In this document: positions 33,954 through 44,640 of the stretch, piece after piece | Numbering within the stretch: the stretch's first letter is position 1 | How the letters are laid out: the number at the start of each line of letters is the position of its first letter | Origin: Rhynchosporium graminicola | Taxonomy: Eukaryota; Ascomycota; Leotiomycetes; Helotiales; Ploettnerulaceae | Assembly (NCBI GenBank): GCA_900074885.1 | Contig: FJUW01000004.1 | Span: 1,644,225-1,708,224, forward strand | DNA length: 64,000 nucleotides | Reading direction: 5' to 3' | Notes under the pieces: model-generated | Database searches by the model: none | What the model saw: the letters and a program-made list of their open reading frames with translations, nothing else | What the model was told of the DNA's origin: nothing | Program-made: the position numbers and the translations under genes

Positions 33954-35510
33954 ATGGCTTCCAAGAGTATTGACGAGGTTTCGCCATCTTCGGAGCCAGG
34001 TACGCCAACTCCAACACAATGCTCGCATCCTCGATCCAGATCAGCGACGATGATCCCTTACATGTCTCGCTCAGTTTCCAAAGAGGTGGCTGGTAAGACA
34101 TCAATCCCTCTTAGATATACAAAAGCTAATCAGGGCAGATGCTCGAGTCTCCAGTCCGGGCTCAAGACCCCTCTCACCGTTCCCTTATTTCTCTTCTGAG
34201 GAAGCAGCTGCTCTCCAAGCCGAAGACGACAACTTAAGATTAGAAGTCCCTTCAGTTCCTGTTCGCCCAATCTCGCCTTTCCCCAACCTGCCATACGTGA
34301 CCGACGCAGCATCGCTTCAACTTGCCGTCTCGAAGTACCCTGATCGCATCTTCGACTCTATTCAGAACCTCGTCCATGAGCGCGACGCCCTCAGAAATGG
34401 GTTGATAATCACGACTAACGAGCTGAAATCCGTGGCCGATGATCTGGCAAACACACGAGTGGACCACAAGGCTGCTCGTCATAGATACGAGGAGCTGTTC
34501 CGTGTTGCTAGCGCTAAGCAGGTTATCCTGTGGAAGTACATCGAGTCCTTGCACAGTCAGCTGGCTGTCTTGAACAGACAGCCTGATTCTAATGTTGGTG
34601 CTGGTAATGGTCTGGGCTTGTACATGGGCGTACGCGGAGGGGCTGGTATGGGTGTTGCTATGGAGAAGTGGATCAGTGAGGGAGTGGACTGCGACAGAGC
34701 ATCGAGAAATGGCGAGGAAGGTAGTGAAAAAGGCACTGAACATTCTTTCTGGAGCACGGATGGAAGTCTAGGGACCAGGAGCTTGGATCCAAGTGCCGTA
34801 AGTTCTGTTCCCGAGGTTTCTGAATAGTTCATTGACACTGTGTTGAGGTCTCCGCTGACTTGGGAAAGCATATATTCATTCCCCATATTGAAAGTCCACA
34901 GAAGTTCCAACAACGAAGCCCAACCAAAGCACACAATGACGAGACATCCCCCATATCGAGCATATACTACGCCGTACAAGATCCATTCAGGAATCGACCA
35001 CAGCCCCAGTGGGGTCCACAGCCAATGGTGTTCCCAGCCATCTCTCAACAAGCACATATGCCACCTTACAGCCTGATGGCTCCTCTTTCACCACGCTGGT
35101 ACGGAATCTGCCCGCATTCTCTCGCAGAGTGCACTCCATGCCCACTAGGCGTCAACTGCCAATTCGTACCCCTGTGTCCCCGCTACAACGCCTACAGCGG
35201 TGATGGTTGCGCATCATTCAACAAAGGAGGAAAGACAGCATGTAGATTTGCTCATGAGTACCGATTCTGTGAGGATGTGATTGCGAATAAGAAGGGCGGC
35301 TGTGTTTGGGAGCAAAATATGGGGAAAGCAGTGGCTAAAATGCCTCCAGGAAAGAAGGGTGAGGCATGGCATATGAGAATGAGAGTTCATAGATCCCAGA
35401 TTCATGATGCTGAATGGGACTCGAGGGTCCTTTTATTGAGCATGAGAGAGGCGCACGCGAGAGGGATTTTCAATGGACAGCAGATAACTAGAGGCCGCAC
35501 ATTGTATTGA
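33954..35510 (+). CDS. CCCH-type zinc-finger protein with coiled coil
   Basis: Exons 33954-34092, 34139-34797 and 34848-35510 give 486 residues. Introns are 46 bp (GTAAGA...GGCAG) and 50 bp (GTAAGT...TTGAG) and all phases join. The N-terminus is Ser/Pro-rich. Residues about 105-185 form a helical, charged region (SIQNLVHERDALRNG..., YEELFRVASAKQVILWKYIESL) that is likely a coiled coil. A Gln/Pro-rich linker leads to a Cys/His module at about 353-406: CPHSLAEC-TPCPLGVNC, then CPRYNAYSGDGC...ACRFAHEYRFC. The final CxxxH and 'RFAHE' look like a CCCH RNA-binding finger, but the spacing (C-x10-C-x10-C-x3-H) is longer than classical. Probably an RNA-associated protein; no orthologue named. Confidence 0.75.
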
Positions 35511-35880
35511 GAAAGTGTATCATTGGTAGTACGTCTTTGCGACGCTTTTGAGCGGAATCGCTCGGGAGTTATTGAAGCGTTCGGGATGGGATGTTGGAGT
35601 ACTGGATTAGATGACGAGATTTGGTTGGCAGTTTGATGTTTCCGTTGTGGCAGTAGCGACTTCCTTCCGAATCTTGATAGCAACTTCTCTGATAGTTGTG
35701 GAAATAGGAAATCTTCAGAAATTCTGTGTCCCGTCACCCCTTCTCATGACTAGGGCAAGAGAGAGTGATCTGCATCGCAAAGTTCTGATTGTCCTCGATC
35801 ATCAACATAATTTCGCCCCCATTCTTAAGAAAAAAAATCGTTACAACGCCAATTTCAATATCCAGGGTCCGATATTCACG
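35511..35880. other. short intergenic gap between two plus-strand genes
   Basis: 370 bp. Contains an A-run (35828-35837) and no other feature. Confidence 0.5.
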
Positions 35881-37427
35881 ATGTCCAAGAATCCATACCT
35901 AACATTAAGCGCTGAGACCCAAAGTACAGAGTAGAACTCCCATTCTGCTGATCAAAGTAATATCACCTGCTGATAGTATGACTTAGCTTCAATAAGGTCG
36001 ATGTTGATGACGCAAAAGAGGAGTTAGAGGCCAGCAACAAAGTCAACGCAGAGCTCGAGAAACAGATCGCATTGATCAAACAAAAGAACCGAATCCTCGA
36101 AGAACAGAATGCAGTGCTAAATCAAATGAACAAGACGTTGCAGGACGAGCAGAAAAATCAAACAGACCTTGTAATGAATCAGGCAGCCAACATCGACCTG
36201 GAATACACACGATTGAGCGGGATCTTGTACGAGTATGGAGTCAATGCTACGAGGCTGCGGAACGAGCGGGCTGGTCTGAAGTACAGCCTTGACACAGCTC
36301 GCAAGTTTGCCGAGATGGAGGCGGCCAGCATGAAGTTGGAGTACGAAGCCAAGATCGTGGAGCTTAAGGAGGCGTATATCAAACTGCGGGAGGACTCCAA
36401 GGCCAAGATCCCCAGTGGAACAGAAGCCGATGACACAGTACAATATAAAGCAAAGCCACACAAAGAAGAGTGTGAAGATGGAATGGTTGGCACCGGGCAG
36501 GATATTGATGCTGGAGCCAAGTGCTTATTACCCAACCAAGAAAGCTTGATCGATATGGTTGACGAGAAGTTCCTCAACCAAGCAAGTTTGATCGATACGA
36601 GTGACGAGAAGTTCCAGCGACTGGAGGTCGATGTCCCTTTCCTCCGAACAGGAAACGAGCACAATACTACAAAGCCTAACAGTGGCATCGGGCACATGCC
36701 GCACATTTGTCCAGAGCTAGCCTACTCAGAAGCACAGACTCTGCGCCTTCGATCTGAAGTAATAGACTTAGCGGCAAGACTAAGTCTTATGTCGTCAAAC
36801 GCGTTGGTGACATTCCAGTCTCTCTTCGAGAAAGCTGTCGCTACGACTCGGAGAAATTTCGGCAAGATTGTTTTGACGATGGATGAGCAGCAGCTCGCAG
36901 AGGATGAGGTCGACAAAGAGACTGCCGCCCGCATTGTCAGCTTCTCCCGCCGCGTTTGCGAATCAGGGCATTGGCCACTCTCTCGGTTGGAGCGAGATGT
37001 GCAAGAGCTGGTTGAAAGCACTTACGGCCATTTCCGAGATATACAAAAGAGCCTTAATGACGTCGCGATCCAGTATACGGACATTCAAACACGCGATATA
37101 CCTCAAGTGTCCCATCACAACTCCGTGTACCTGTCGTGTTTGTATTCGGAAAATGAAAATAAGTTACGCGAATACGCAGCGACATATGGGGCGCCTGGTT
37201 CTGGCTCTGTTACTGAAGTCCCAGATGATGATTTTATTGCTTTAAAGGATTTAGATAAGGTGAAGAAGGCTTCTTGTCACAGAGCTCAAGTAGAGTTGGC
37301 ATTGGCGAGTATCGAAAAAGCTTCCCCGAGGGTGAGCTGTATATCGGTTGTGAGTGGTGAACAAGCTCCGGTCGAGGAATGGACTGAAGCTATAGCACTT
37401 GAAAGCATGGTCACGCTTGTAAATTAA
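35881..37427 (+). CDS. hypothetical coiled-coil protein
   Basis: A 50-bp first exon (35881-35930) encodes MSKNPYLTLSAETQST. It joins exon 2 (35987-37427) in phase 2 across a 56-bp intron (GTAGAA donor, CTGAT branch-like site, CTTAG acceptor), creating an Asp codon and leading straight into a coiled coil. The total is 496 residues. The N-terminal 120 residues are a strong heptad-type coiled coil (KEELEASNKVNAELEKQI, NRILEEQNAVLNQMNKTLQ). A near-duplicate pair SLIDMVDEKF / SLIDTSDEKF lies at about 205-230. The C-terminal half is helical without a known domain. The start is chosen because the main frame has no ATG before residue 65. The donor is not ideal. The preceding gene (33954) also has a coiled coil, but no homology between the two is visible. 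Confidence 0.7.
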
Positions 37428-38157
37428 AGGGTAAACGGTGCAGAATATCGGGAGAGTTATTTGTGATACTGTGAGTGTGGTGAAGATTGAGGGCTTCGGT
37501 GAGGAAAGGGTTCGTCGGAACATTAACGAAGATACATATGCTTCTCGAGGCTTTGCGATAAAGTGTCAGATGCCATGATCGAGGCTGGGCAAACTCGTCT
37601 TCAGTAAATGAGAGATGCTAAAGTCACGAAAGTATCTCCAGATGTTGCTTAAAGTCATCATTAAAGTCAGCTAACTTTTTGATGACTTTGACGTATAAAA
37701 TGAGAATACCCATTGTCAAGCACGTACGTTGGAAATTGGCGGATGGTCTACAGCTTGAATGATCACTGACACCACCTGAAATTGACGTTATGTAAACAAT
37801 CAGTGACTTTGACCGGGTGACAAGACGAGTGTGCTTCGCCGGAGACAGAAGAATGTGCCCAGTCTTGTAAATGATTTATCATGGTGGTTAATGTCGTAGG
37901 ATGGCTATTTCTCAGCAGTTGATACGCGAAGAGTTCCATCTGGTGTCCGTTTGAGGGGATGTCCAGGTACATTATATATAAGCAACAAGAAAGCTTAGGG
38001 CAGACATTGTCATTACAACGAGTCATGTGTGGGAACACATTCCCATCTCTTGGCATAATCGCTTAGTCATGTAATAACAGGTCCTAAGCTCCAGATTCCT
38101 GACCTCAGCCTTTCTACAAAGCCTCGAGCATTCCTGCAACTCATTTAACAACCACTC
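37428..38157. other. intergenic: cyclin gene promoter
   Basis: 730 bp. The only open frames are short minus-strand ones (97 codons at 37763-38056) with no motif. Confidence 0.5.
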
Positions 38158-39554
38158 ATGACCACTGTCGAAAGATATCGCCCTCCACACCAATTCCCTT
38201 CAGATGCGCGCTCAAAGTTCAAAACAGCAATTTCCTCTTCAAACTCCATAGTCAGACACATTCCACCAGCTGTACCCTCTCCACCTCGACTTTCTCGAAA
38301 CTCCCCACCACAGAGACCCAAGATCTCTTCGATCCCTCCTCCTTCCTATATAATGGCAGTTGACCAGCTCAGTCAATGGCTCTTCACGCCCGATGAGCTC
38401 AAGTCTACGCCTTCGATATGCGATGGCCTTGACCCCGCGGATGAGCGCTGTCGGAGAGCGAAGGGTGTCAACTTCATTATCCAAGTCGGCATACTTCTCA
38501 AGCTCCCGCAGATGACGATAGGAGTTGCCAGCACATTCTTTCACAGGTTCTACATGCGGAGGAGTATGGTCGAGAAGAAGGGTGGTCTACATCACTACGT
38601 AAGTTCCCTTGCAGTCTATGTTGACATTACCGACATCGTGTGCCCCATGCCAATTATTCTGCTAAGCATGCTCCGAATTCTTGCTGATGAAGTTTCAAAC
38701 AGAGCCTCGCAGCCACCGCTCTGTTTCTAGCCACCAAAACCGAAGAATGCTGTCGCAAAACCAAAGAAATCGTCATTGCAGTCGCGAAAGTAGCACAAAA
38801 GAACGCATCACTAATCATAGACGAGCAATCGAAAGAATACTGGCGCTGGCGCGATGCCATGCTTCTATACGAGGAATTGATGCTGGAAGTTCTAACATTT
38901 GATCTGGTCGTCAAGATCCCATATAGTTATTTGATCGAGGCTCTGAAGACCTTTAATTTCGAGGATAACAAACATATCCGCAATGTGGCATGGGCATTTG
39001 TCAATGATAGTGCGATGACTATGGCTTGTCTGGCCATGCCGCCGAAGGATATAGCCATCGGAGCGTTGTATTTTGCTATTAGGTTCAATGAGCAGACGGC
39101 GCCGGATGACGAGGAGACGGGCGCACCGTGGTGGGAAGTACTAGGTGGTACTCCGGACAGGATATTGCAGGCTGTAGAGTTTTTGAACGAGTTCTGGAGC
39201 GATAACCCGCTACGCAAATCCGAAATTCCATATGCTGGATATACGTCATCGAGCGACGATCTGGAACGGACGAGAAGGAGGGTTGGATCGCAAGGAAGTA
39301 GCATTATCTCTCCACCGTCGATCAATGGCGACGCATACGTTTCTCCGAAGAGACAAGGCATAGAGGAGATCGAGAAAGCATCTAAGATACTTGTTGAAAA
39401 TGGAGATGTGATTTCGTCAAAGCGGAAAGAGATCGAGGATACGGAAGAGGAACTTGCCACGAAGAGAGCAAGGACTGAAGATGCTATGTCTGAGGAAGGC
39501 GCCATTGAGGAGCCTGGTGAAATAGAGCAGGATACGGACAGCGTTGCCACGTGA
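38158..39554 (+). CDS. transcriptional cyclin, Pch1/Ctk2 (cyclin T/K) type
   Basis: Exons 38158-38598 and 38703-39554, with a 104-bp phase-0 intron (GTAAGT...AACAG), encode 430 residues. A Ser/Pro/Arg-rich N-terminus precedes SQWLFTPDEL (about 72), the usual start of the domain in fungal C-terminal-domain kinase cyclins. The cyclin box follows, with GVNFIIQVGILLKLPQMTIG, FFHRFYMRRSM, the exon junction HHY/SLAATALFLATKTEE, DEQSKEYWRWRDAMLLYEE and LTFDLVVKIPY. The second cyclin fold is weaker. The tail (about 350-430) is Glu/Lys-rich and disordered. Such cyclins activate Cdk9- or Ctk1-type kinases that phosphorylate the RNA polymerase II CTD in the nucleus. Whether it is the P-TEFb-type or the CTDK-I-type partner cannot be decided from this window. 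A second in-frame ATG at 38353 is an alternative start. Confidence 0.88.
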
Positions 39555-40720
39555 GAGATAGCTGTGGACGGGATGGATGAGACGTACGACCAGAATGGTT
39601 CCTTTCTTACTTATTTAGATACCCAATGAATGCACGACTTTTAAGTTTGAACTTTCTGACGTGCAGTTTTCGTTTCTTGGAAAACGTCTCTACTTAGTTC
39701 GAGTGACCCTGACCTGATCAAATCAGAGACTTGCAATAGTTGAAGGCAGTGAATAGGCCATGTATTTATTTTGAGAGTTTTCTTCGGAACCGCATTCTTA
39801 ATGTAGAACTGGTTTACAACAGCGCGTAAATGCAGTATAACAGAAATACATGCGATGTACGCGATCGAGACTTCTGGCGCCTGGTTCGGCCTTTCTTGAC
39901 CGTCTTAGTGTAATGGTTGTAACGAATGGCCTAACCACTAACCTCTTCTAGAATTCTATTCGGCTTCTCAAATATTACCTCGCTGCACCCTCTAGCGTAT
40001 GCTGAAATCGATTGAGATAACCCATAATATTGGTTCAACAGCCTCTAAGCACCCATCGTGAATGATTTCCCTCAGAAAGTTCGAATTAGAGGTTCTTTTA
40101 ATATAGAAAATGTGTTTGGGGACTTGTGGCTTTTTACGTGTGATATAGGGAGATATGATGTGCAAGTGAGTGGGGGCTCTTTGGTTCTGAGAAAAGCTTT
40201 GGAAATATTAAGTGTATGGCTTTTGTACACTACTGGAGGCAAGATGAGATGATTAGGCGATGTAAACAGATGAAAGTATAAATCTGAAGTGGTGCTACTG
40301 TCGGGGACTTTCGCGCAGAGAAGGGCGGCAACTTTCTAGGCAGAAACGATTTTGTCTCTCGTAGAACAAGGGTTCTGGGATAGTCAGCAATTTGAATGTC
40401 GGATGCCGCGCTCAATCCAAATCAAAATAGAAAACAGACTGGGAAAAATACAATTTGAGAGTGGGAAGCCGGCATTCATGCTTATCAAGAGATCTTCAAT
40501 ACAAAGTGAAGGAGATTCTTGCCTGTTTTAGGGGAACTAATCCTAGGTGTTCCGTACACAAGCCTGGAAATATCAAGTCCCGTCTCTTCGGTAATGTGCC
40601 GAAACGTGCGGAAGGATTCTCATACAATCATCATGATTACTCGCAAAATGATACAAAAATAAGTTCTTTGCATACTCTACATGAAGAAAAAGTCAGCGAA
40701 TGAGGCTTATCAGAATGGTA
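39555..40720. other. intergenic, nothing recognised
   Basis: Short frames only. The frame at 40058-40252 plus is AT-rich and has no motif. Confidence 0.5.
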
Positions 40721-41042
40721 TCAGTCATCGTAAAAGTCGGTTTGGTCAAGCGATCTCCGTACGGTTTCAAGCCTACTCACCAAGACGTCGTCTCCTGTTC
40801 CAGCCACCCTTTCCAACCTACTACATCCATGTATATAATTTTGGCACGCTTCTTGGACCAAACGGCTTCCTGAAAGCTCTAGAACTTCGAGATAAAGTCC
40901 CATCACTTTCCTTTTTTCGGGCCAAAAGTTGGTCCACGGTGTCCAAGTCGCTCGGAACGTAAACAGATTCGATCTGTCGTCCAAGCTTCTCAAGCTGGGG
41001 CATCAGCTTGCAGATTTTTAGACCAGTCATCTGACAAGCCAA
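40721..41042 (-). pseudogene. possible remnant of a Leu-rich or F-box-like protein gene
   Basis: Two overlapping minus-strand frames read like pieces of one protein. 41042-40821 gives MTGLKICKLMPQLEKLG and ESVYVPSDLDTVDQLL, then degenerates. 40993-40721 picks up with YLEVLELSGSRLVQEAC and SRLERVAGTGDD. Leu-rich 'LExLELS' phrasing is typical of F-box/LRR proteins. A single frame change near 40880 would join the two. No start, no domain and no upstream exon could be defined. This could be chance. Confidence 0.3.
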
Positions 41043-42393
41043 TTATTGAAATTATCTTGGCCAGTCGGGCAGGCTGGATGCGTTCTGGCAATTCCTCCTT
41101 CCGGCGCCGTATTCTCAATATTCCATGCTACGACATTCTCGAGGGATGTGACCTACGTTGCATTTTGCTCGATCTGGCTGAGACATTTCCAGAGCCTATT
41201 TTATAATGTCAGCACAACACACACGAGAACTGCGAGACGGACATCATTCATGACTTTCAAAACTGATTTACCAAAAGAATGGTTGATGGCTTTGGCTTCA
41301 CCATCTACCCGAGCTTCCAAAGTACGGATAAGTAAGCTCGGATAGATAGTATACGGAACTCCATAGATTGGTTTCTGAGGCTGGTTGCTGCCTTATCGTT
41401 AACTCACATCTCTGGGTCAAAGATGTGCGATTACTTTCCTGCATATCTATACTTGAAGGATATCCTCATATCATATCCATCCAGGGACAAAGATAGGGAA
41501 GGGAGGTGTCTCTAATGTTCAATTATGTATTCGTGACTTGTGCGCAAAGGGAAAATCATTAGGTACAAGCTCTCATCATCTCTCATCATCTCATCTCGAT
41601 ATCCATTTATCCACCAACTCATTCTCCATCCTGTCATCCAACCAAATCTCCACAGCTTCCCCCTTCAAAATTTCCAAATCTCGAAGAATATCAATTTCCG
41701 AAGAATGAGAAGTACGAAATCCATCACAGCTGAAGGAGCGACTTATGATTGGAAGCAAGTAGACGTGATGAGGAAGCAAATAGGCAGGCGAGATTGCAAG
41801 CATGTAAGACGGAAGATAGCCACCACCACACAGCTTTTGTGACCGCGCCGAATGTACATCAAACTAGAAAAAAAGCAAGCAAACAAGCAGAAGAAAAAAG
41901 AGGAAATGATACAGGTGCGCGGAAGTCTTCCATCTGGAAAGTGACATGGTGTATCAGTTGTATCGTGTCGTATCAATTTGTAAAGTATCGTGTGATCATG
42001 AGGATATAATCCGAGGAAGGTGAGTATGTAGTCAGGGAGAGGTGTTGGTTACAGAAATTACGTCCGGTAATCTCGTGCTGTGGGTTTCGGAAAGAAGGGT
42101 GTTGATGCTGTTGTCTAACCAATGTCGATCGCTAGTGCTGAGATGCAATGTCTCCAGACTTGTTCGTGACATCCGAGCATAATACTCTAGAATTCCATCT
42201 GTTAGCTACATTTCACAATGCTAGTGCTTAGGATGTCTAGCAGAAGCTAGACAAAAAGGACTCGAGGTGGAGGAGTACAGCATCCTAAACCCCACAGTGA
42301 TCGGAAGAAGAGCAAACGTACCTTAGACCTTGATACCTATACTCAACCACATAAGCACCAAGCAGCTCTTGACCATGCCAGCCTGAGCACAAG
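41043..42393. other. intergenic, nothing firm
   Basis: A 70-codon minus frame at 41591-41803 ends in an acidic, protein-like stretch (EIDILRDLEILKGEAVEIWL), but no exon partners were found. Tandem TCATCTC-type heptamers lie at about 41572-41600. The rest is featureless. Confidence 0.45.
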
Positions 42394-43374
42394 CTAGAAT
42401 GCCTGCGTCTTAAACACACCATGACAGACCTTCATCAAAATAGCACAACGAGCATTGCCTTCCGAACAATATCCCCCCTTATAACCAGCACCATACTTAA
42501 CCAAGCAGCCTTGAGCAATAACATTAGTCTCAGCAATGTTCTCCGAGAAGCGCCTAGCCGCATTATTGGACCAGTCCGTGAACTTAATATCATGATCGTT
42601 GATCGCATTGATAGCTTCGAGGATCGGCAAGAGAAGCTTCGTGAGGGTGGGCAGGTCGATTTTTTGGTCGGAGCCGCCGCGTGATTCGATGTACTGGATG
42701 GTCTCCCTGAGGTTCTTGCTTGGGGAACCGCGGTTGGTGGCTAACAGGACGGCGATCATATCAGCGATCTCGTCCGCATCGAAGTTCGGCTTCTCGGGTT
42801 GATAGAGAGGGCAAGTCGCGTCATGAGAGCGCTGAGCGTTAGGGATCATCAGGAGGGCTACTTGAGCCACCATAGTCTCGAGGGCCCCAACTTTATCTTT
42901 GAGGAAGACATAGTGGGCTGTGTATTTAACCTTGAACTCCTCCTGGAGAGCACTGGCCTTGGCGTGTTGATTGAGGAGTTTGTCGGAGAGGGAGCTTAAA
43001 GCTGAGGTGGTCATTGAGCCAGCGAGATTTGATTTGGTGATGATTGCAGTGGGAGTTGATGCAGCTACCTTGATAGTGACATCTGAAGACGAGGCTTTGA
43101 TGGATTTGATTTTGTCAGGGCGGCTGAGGTATTGCTGATTGGGCTTCCCCTTGGGCTCGAATATCTTGACAGTGCTCGAAGTTGAGGTCGCGATAGCGTA
43201 GCAGACAAAGAACAAGAAAGCGAGAGTGATAAATCCTCCGAACAGGAAGGTGCGAGAAAAGGAGAACTTCATAGGGGCGGTCTGTCTTCGTCTTTGTTTT
43301 CGTTCTTGTCTTCTGATCTTTCCAGGTGTTGGGATGCAACTGACGGCTGGACCTAAGGCGAATTGTACAACCAT
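42394..43374 (-). CDS. hypothetical single-pass membrane protein with Cys-containing lumenal domain
   Basis: Starting at the ATG at 43374, a single exon encodes 326 residues. A basic patch (RRQERKQRRRQ, about 21-31) precedes one strong transmembrane segment (about 43-64, FLFGGFITLAFLFFVCYAIAT), predicting type II topology with a short cytosolic tail. The exterior part contains a Ser/Thr-rich stalk and a helical region. The tail carries Cys residues in a CLVKYGAGYKGGYCSEGNARCAILMKVC pattern (shown by positions about 293-320), probably disulphide-bonded. ATGs at 43509 (longer) and 43272 (just before the membrane helix) are alternative starts in the same frame. No domain family is recognised. 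Confidence 0.65.
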   Translation of the reverse strand: MVVQFALGPAVSCIPTPGKIRRQERKQRRRQTAPMKFSFSRTFLFGGFITLAFLFFVCYAIATSTSSTVKIFEPKGKPNQQYLSRPDKIKSIKASSSDVTIKVAASTPTAIITKSNLAGSMTTSALSSLSDKLLNQHAKASALQEEFKVKYTAHYVFLKDKVGALETMVAQVALLMIPNAQRSHDATCPLYQPEKPNFDADEIADMIAVLLATNRGSPSKNLRETIQYIESRGGSDQKIDLPTLTKLLLPILEAINAINDHDIKFTDWSNNAARRFSENIAETNVIAQGCLVKYGAGYKGGYCSEGNARCAILMKVCHGVFKTQAF

Positions 43375-44640
43375 AGCTGATGAATCTTCGAAAGTCCTCA
43401 GATAGAACAGAAGAATAAGGTTTAGTGAAGTCAGAGCCTCGAAGTCTGAAAGAGAGTCTCGTGCAAGGCAAGTGTAGCAGTCTCGAAGTTGAGAGAAGAT
43501 TGCGTGCAAGGTATTTCAGGAATCTCGAGGTTGTCGAGAGACGAAGGTTGAAGGAATAAACGTGCATAGAAAAGATTTATCAATCTCGCGTTCGCAATCT
43601 AAAATTTGTATGCCTGATTCGAAACCAAGCTGCCGAACCATCTACCACAGGAGATTGAAGTGCGTCACTTCGAGTGGGTGAATAATCGCAGCTTAAGTAT
43701 AAGGCGTAAAAATTAAAAGGTGAGCTCTTCCAGCTTAGTTGCTGCTGAGGTGATCAGGCAGACAGGCTCCTAGGGCAAGCAAGTAAACAAAAGGTGACGA
43801 CGCAAAGCAAATCAACTCGAATGATACGACACATCTGCTCAACTATGCTCTCCGAAGTGGCTATGGAATATCGACGTCAATTCCGCAATCCACAGTGTAG
43901 AGATATATAAAAGTGAGAAACTGAAGAGCAAATTAGATCAAATTTTTGGTAGAGAGCTTGCAGCAAAGGTGATGTCAAGAACAGAGCTCGGTTAGCATCC
44001 CTGTTTGTTTGATTTTCTTAGGTGTCGGTCGAGGATGTGAGCCCCGCTATTACCCAATTACTCCCATGCTTTACTATTCTGAAACTACTTCTTTCTAAGA
44101 CCACATTTGCAGGAATCTTTCAGCGTCGGGTAAAATTAGGCCCACCAGTCTCCAATATGGACTGAGGAGGAATCAGGCAAGCAATTTGATGTAGCCTCAT
44201 GACGGGTGACGTGGAAAAAAATACTCTATTGTACAGAAGTTAGCTCATCACAATTCCTTTTCTGCTTCGAGAGGCACGAGAATCCTGTACAATACTAGAA
44301 TCACCTTGAATGTGTCTTGTTCTCATATTATAAGTATAAATATTACGCCCACGAAATACCTCCCGCGTCCTTGCGATAAAGCAATCCAGAAGAACTTCTC
44401 CAGCGGAACTTCTTTCCAATGTCCCCTCTCCATATGCCAGCAGCTATCCCTATACTTCTCTCCCTTTCCGCCATTACCATGAGCACTTCAATACCCAGTA
44501 TCTAGGTTCCAATTGCCGGTACATCCATCCCTGAAACTTATCTCCTCGCTGATGTCAGCATTCCTCCGGGACCGTGAAGACCCACACATACCTCCTCCGA
44601 ATCTCCAATATCCGGTTTGAGACTACAGAGTATCTTCCTA
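43375..44640. other. intergenic, nothing recognised
   Basis: Probable promoter and 5' UTR of the membrane protein gene, with dispersed TCTCGAAGTTGAGAG-like palindromic motifs (43470-43545). Otherwise featureless. Confidence 0.5.

Noticed and set aside
36179..36706. 175-codon minus-strand open frame
   Set aside because: Antisense of the coiled-coil gene, explained by its biased codon use.
38927..39550. 207-codon minus-strand Ser-rich open frame
   Set aside because: Exact antisense of cyclin exon 2, whose plus frame has clear cyclin-box sequence.
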